Shown in pieces: positions 23,500 through 25,197 of a stretch of DNA of 25,197 nucleotides. The notes beneath the pieces are model-generated. The model worked only from the letters and a program-made list of their open reading frames with translations, ran no database searches and was not told where the DNA came from. The position numbers were made by a program, and so were the translations under genes. This DNA is from an uncultured Rhizobiaceae group bacterium (GTDB lineage: Bacteria > Pseudomonadota > Alphaproteobacteria > Rhizobiales > Rhizobiaceae): contig CALDZZ010000034.1 in the NCBI GenBank assembly GCA_937944075.1, positions 1-25,197 of the forward strand, given 5' to 3'. The first letter of the stretch is position 1; every line of letters begins with the position of its first letter.

Positions 23500-23528
23500 T
23501 TGCAATCTTACCTTACGTAATGTAAAGT
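23500..23528 (+). promoter_or_regulatory. Candidate aqpZ promoter containing an 18-bp near-palindrome
   Basis: TTACCTTACGTAATGTAA at 23508-23525 is symmetric at 16 of 18 positions. It falls between TTGCAA (23500-23505) and TAAAGT (23523-23528), weak -35 and -10 hexamers at 17 bases spacing. The placement of a palindrome within the promoter spacer resembles MerR-family operators, though no such regulator is in the window. Confidence 0.4.
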
Positions 23529-23580
23529 CTGCTCGTTCTATTGAACATACTTTCAATTACCCATGGGAAGGGGGATTATC

Positions 23581-24276
23581 ATGACAAATAGATTAGCCGC
23601 AGAGGCGTTTGGTACGTTTTGGCTTGTGCTGGGGGGCTGTGGGAGTGCTGTACTCGCTGCAGGGTTTCCGGAAGTTGGCATTGGATTAATGGGCGTATCG
23701 CTCGCATTTGGTTTGACTGTGTTGACCATGGCTTACGCTGTTGGCGGCATTTCCGGAGGGCATTTCAATCCAGCAGTTTCCTTAGGGCTTGCCGTTGCAG
23801 GCAAATTTTCATTCAAGGATCTTGTTCCTTATATCGTTGCGCAAGTTGTCGGGGGTGCCCTGGGTGCGCTCGTGCTCTACCTGATTGTTTCAGGCAAGGG
23901 TGATTTTTCAGGTGCCGGCGGTTTTGCCTCAAACGGCTTCGGTGAACTTTCACCAGGCGGGTTTAACATGATGGCTGTATTGATTACGGAAGTTGTGATG
24001 ACTGCATTTTTCCTGATCATCATTTTGGGCTCTACCAGCAGATTGGTACCAGCTGGCTTTGCGCCGATTTCAATTGGTCTTGGCCTGACGCTTATTCACC
24101 TGATCTCCATTCCTGTGAGCAACACTTCGGTTAATCCGGCGCGTTCTCTGGCAGTAGCATTTTTTGCAGAAACACCTGCCTTGTCTCAGGTATGGTTGTT
24201 CTGGGTAGCGCCGCTTGCGGGTGCAGCACTGGGTGCAATTTTGTGGAAAGCATTGCTTGCACCGCCTGCTGAGTAA
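23581..24276 (+). CDS. aqpZ: Aquaporin Z (water channel)
   Basis: A 231-aa inner-membrane MIP-family channel. The start is ATG 23581, with the strong ribosome site GGAAGGGGG ahead; a longer frame from 23563 begins inside that site. Six membrane helices and two half-helices are apparent, with both NPA boxes (63-65 in SGGHFNPAVS and 185-187 in NTSVNPARS). The selectivity-filter residues Phe43, His173, Thr182 and Arg188 correspond to Phe43, His174, Thr183 and Arg189 of E. coli AqpZ, which predicts a water-specific pore and not a glycerol facilitator. It stands alone, with its own promoter region and a terminator. Confidence 0.95.
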   Translation: MTNRLAAEAFGTFWLVLGGCGSAVLAAGFPEVGIGLMGVSLAFGLTVLTMAYAVGGISGGHFNPAVSLGLAVAGKFSFKDLVPYIVAQVVGGALGALVLYLIVSGKGDFSGAGGFASNGFGELSPGGFNMMAVLITEVVMTAFFLIIILGSTSRLVPAGFAPISIGLGLTLIHLISIPVSNTSVNPARSLAVAFFAETPALSQVWLFWVAPLAGAALGAILWKALLAPPAE

Positions 24277-24302
24277 GCAATTTATTTCAATTAAGTGATT
24301 AT

Positions 24303-24335
24303 GGCTCCGAATGATTGAATTCGGGGCCGTTTTTT
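24303..24335 (+). terminator. Intrinsic terminator after aqpZ
   Basis: GGCTCCGAAT (24303-24312) pairs with ATTCGGGGCC (24319-24328, one G-U pair) around a 6-base loop and is followed by G and six T. It lies 26 bases after the aqpZ stop and just before the convergent gene's end. Confidence 0.85.
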
Positions 24336-24344
24336 GAGCATAGC

Positions 24345-25043
24345 TTAAAGCGAGATTTCCTGTTCGCCATTCTTGCTGATTAGTTTTGCTGTGAACGCGG
24401 CTTGCGGGCATAGTTTTTTTGCGTCTTCTATCAACGCGAGCGTGGCATTTTTGACGATATTTTTATCAAATGGTGGCAAGGCTTCGAGTACAAACCAGAA
24501 GTTGCTTGTGTCCTCGTCAATTCGTGTTCTTGGCCCTTGGCGCCAATTCCATCTTCTGCATGTCACGCCAAGATCATCACACCAAACCACTTCACCTTGG
24601 CGAGGATGTTCTGTTACCATTTTACCTGATTTGCTGGTTTCAAATGGTTCGGTTCCATCCGAGATCTTAAGAAACGGAATGCCTGTATAGCGATCAATAT
24701 CTTCGCCACCCGCAGGAATGCCAAATTCCACGCTGATGCGATTATATAAATCAACGACTGGATTAATGACAGGCATCTCGCCAGTTTTCTCATACCGTTT
24801 GATAAGCGCATAAGCTGAAGATGGAGTCTTCTTGTGTTTTTCTCCAAGGATACGATAGGCTTCTGCCCATGACTGCAAATGTTCCTCTATCAAGGATTTA
24901 TCTGGCTTGTCAGGATATTCATCGGTCAAGGAGGTAACAGGGCTGTTGTTTTCTCCCTGTCGCATAACAATACTGGCGACAAAAAAATCAGGGAAATGTT
25001 CCCATATCTGTGGTGCGATTTTGGGGATGAACGTTTCAGTCAT
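24345..25043 (-). CDS. Free-standing B3/B4 (PheT-like) domain protein
   Basis: A 232-aa protein, probably cytoplasmic. It matches the B3/B4 domain found in phenylalanyl-tRNA synthetase beta chains, where that domain edits mischarged tRNA. Visible marks are VDLYNRISVEFGIPAGGEDID (about 115-135), a GEVVWCDDLGVTCRRWNWRQGPRTRIDEDT block (the RRWNWRQ signature) and NFWFVLEALPPFD. Free-standing members are widespread; their function is mostly unproven, with trans-editing or binding of an amino-acid-like ligand proposed. The N-terminal 60 residues are helical and charged. The ATG at 25043 has AAGGAG about 13 bases upstream, rather far. A 5-codon ORF (ATG at 25052) starts closer to that site and overlaps the real start, which could couple them. 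Confidence 0.7.
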   Translation of the reverse strand: MTETFIPKIAPQIWEHFPDFFVASIVMRQGENNSPVTSLTDEYPDKPDKSLIEEHLQSWAEAYRILGEKHKKTPSSAYALIKRYEKTGEMPVINPVVDLYNRISVEFGIPAGGEDIDRYTGIPFLKISDGTEPFETSKSGKMVTEHPRQGEVVWCDDLGVTCRRWNWRQGPRTRIDEDTSNFWFVLEALPPFDKNIVKNATLALIEDAKKLCPQAAFTAKLISKNGEQEISL

Positions 25044-25197
25044 GGTGTTGCATAGACTCCTTGATGCAGGCTGTTATCTATACCAGTCGGTGCCAGCTCA
25101 TTCAAATGCACCGTATATATAGTTTAAAACTATCAATAAAATAATATTATAATATTTTAATTATAAAACCTGAGCCCCATATCTAATTCATCAGAGT
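25044..25197. other. AT-rich right end, no gene seen
   Basis: This is the upstream region of the B3/B4 gene. It has a palindrome ATAGTTT-A-AAACTAT at 25119-25133 and a run of TAAT/ATTA words after it. No ORF with protein-like character starts here; a gene beyond the edge cannot be excluded. Confidence 0.35.

Noticed and set aside
1..25197. CRISPR array, tRNA or rRNA genes
   Set aside because: No regularly spaced repeats and no cloverleaf or rRNA-like segment were found on reading both strands.

Overview
The window looks like chromosomal DNA of an alphaproteobacterium of rhizobial (Hyphomicrobiales) affinity. The best markers are the trxB-lsrB pair, a rhizobial-type class I aspartate aminotransferase, GreA of the MEKVPMT type, and the trxB...greA interval that in Sinorhizobium carries LPS-core genes. 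These placements rest on family recognition by eye; no search was run. I saw no tRNA, rRNA, CRISPR array, transposase or phage gene.

Left part (1-6660): the start of a PQQ-type sugar dehydrogenase-like gene on the minus strand, a bacterial PH-domain membrane protein, a 58-aa single-span membrane ORF, a penicillin-binding D-Ala-D-Ala carboxypeptidase, an aspartate aminotransferase with a clear terminator, an exported possible outer-membrane protein, and the Tat-exported molybdoenzyme MsrP without its usual partner MsrQ.

Regulatory and redox block (6658-12147, all minus strand): trxB, lsrB and an ornithine cyclodeaminase-family gene form a tight operon. Upstream, and separated by a terminator, is a six-span PAS-GGDEF-EAL protein.

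Surface-glycan block (12416-20650): between the signalling gene and greA lies a pseudaminic-acid-type nonulosonate cluster spread over four transcription units: a glycosyltransferase plus a KpsC/KpsS-like gene broken by an in-frame TAG (+); pseF plus an intact paralogue of the broken gene (-); a pseG-pseH fusion plus pseC (+); and pseB directly behind greA (-). PseB, PseC, PseH, PseG and PseF would make UDP-sugar intermediates and activate the final sugar with CMP. The condensing enzyme PseI is not in the window. The two paralogous transferase-like proteins are the natural candidates for moving the sugar to a polysaccharide or lipid acceptor, but that is inference.

Right part (20669-25197): greA with a terminator-like leader, an FAD-dependent DAO-family oxidoreductase, a two-domain peptidoglycan-binding protein without a signal peptide, aquaporin AqpZ behind an 18-bp palindrome, and a free-standing B3/B4 tRNA-synthetase-editing-like domain protein.

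The most notable observations are the amber-interrupted transferase next to its intact paralogue, the replacement of the usual LPS-core locus by a split nonulosonate pathway, the PseG-PseH fusion, and the possible attenuator in the greA-pseB leader.
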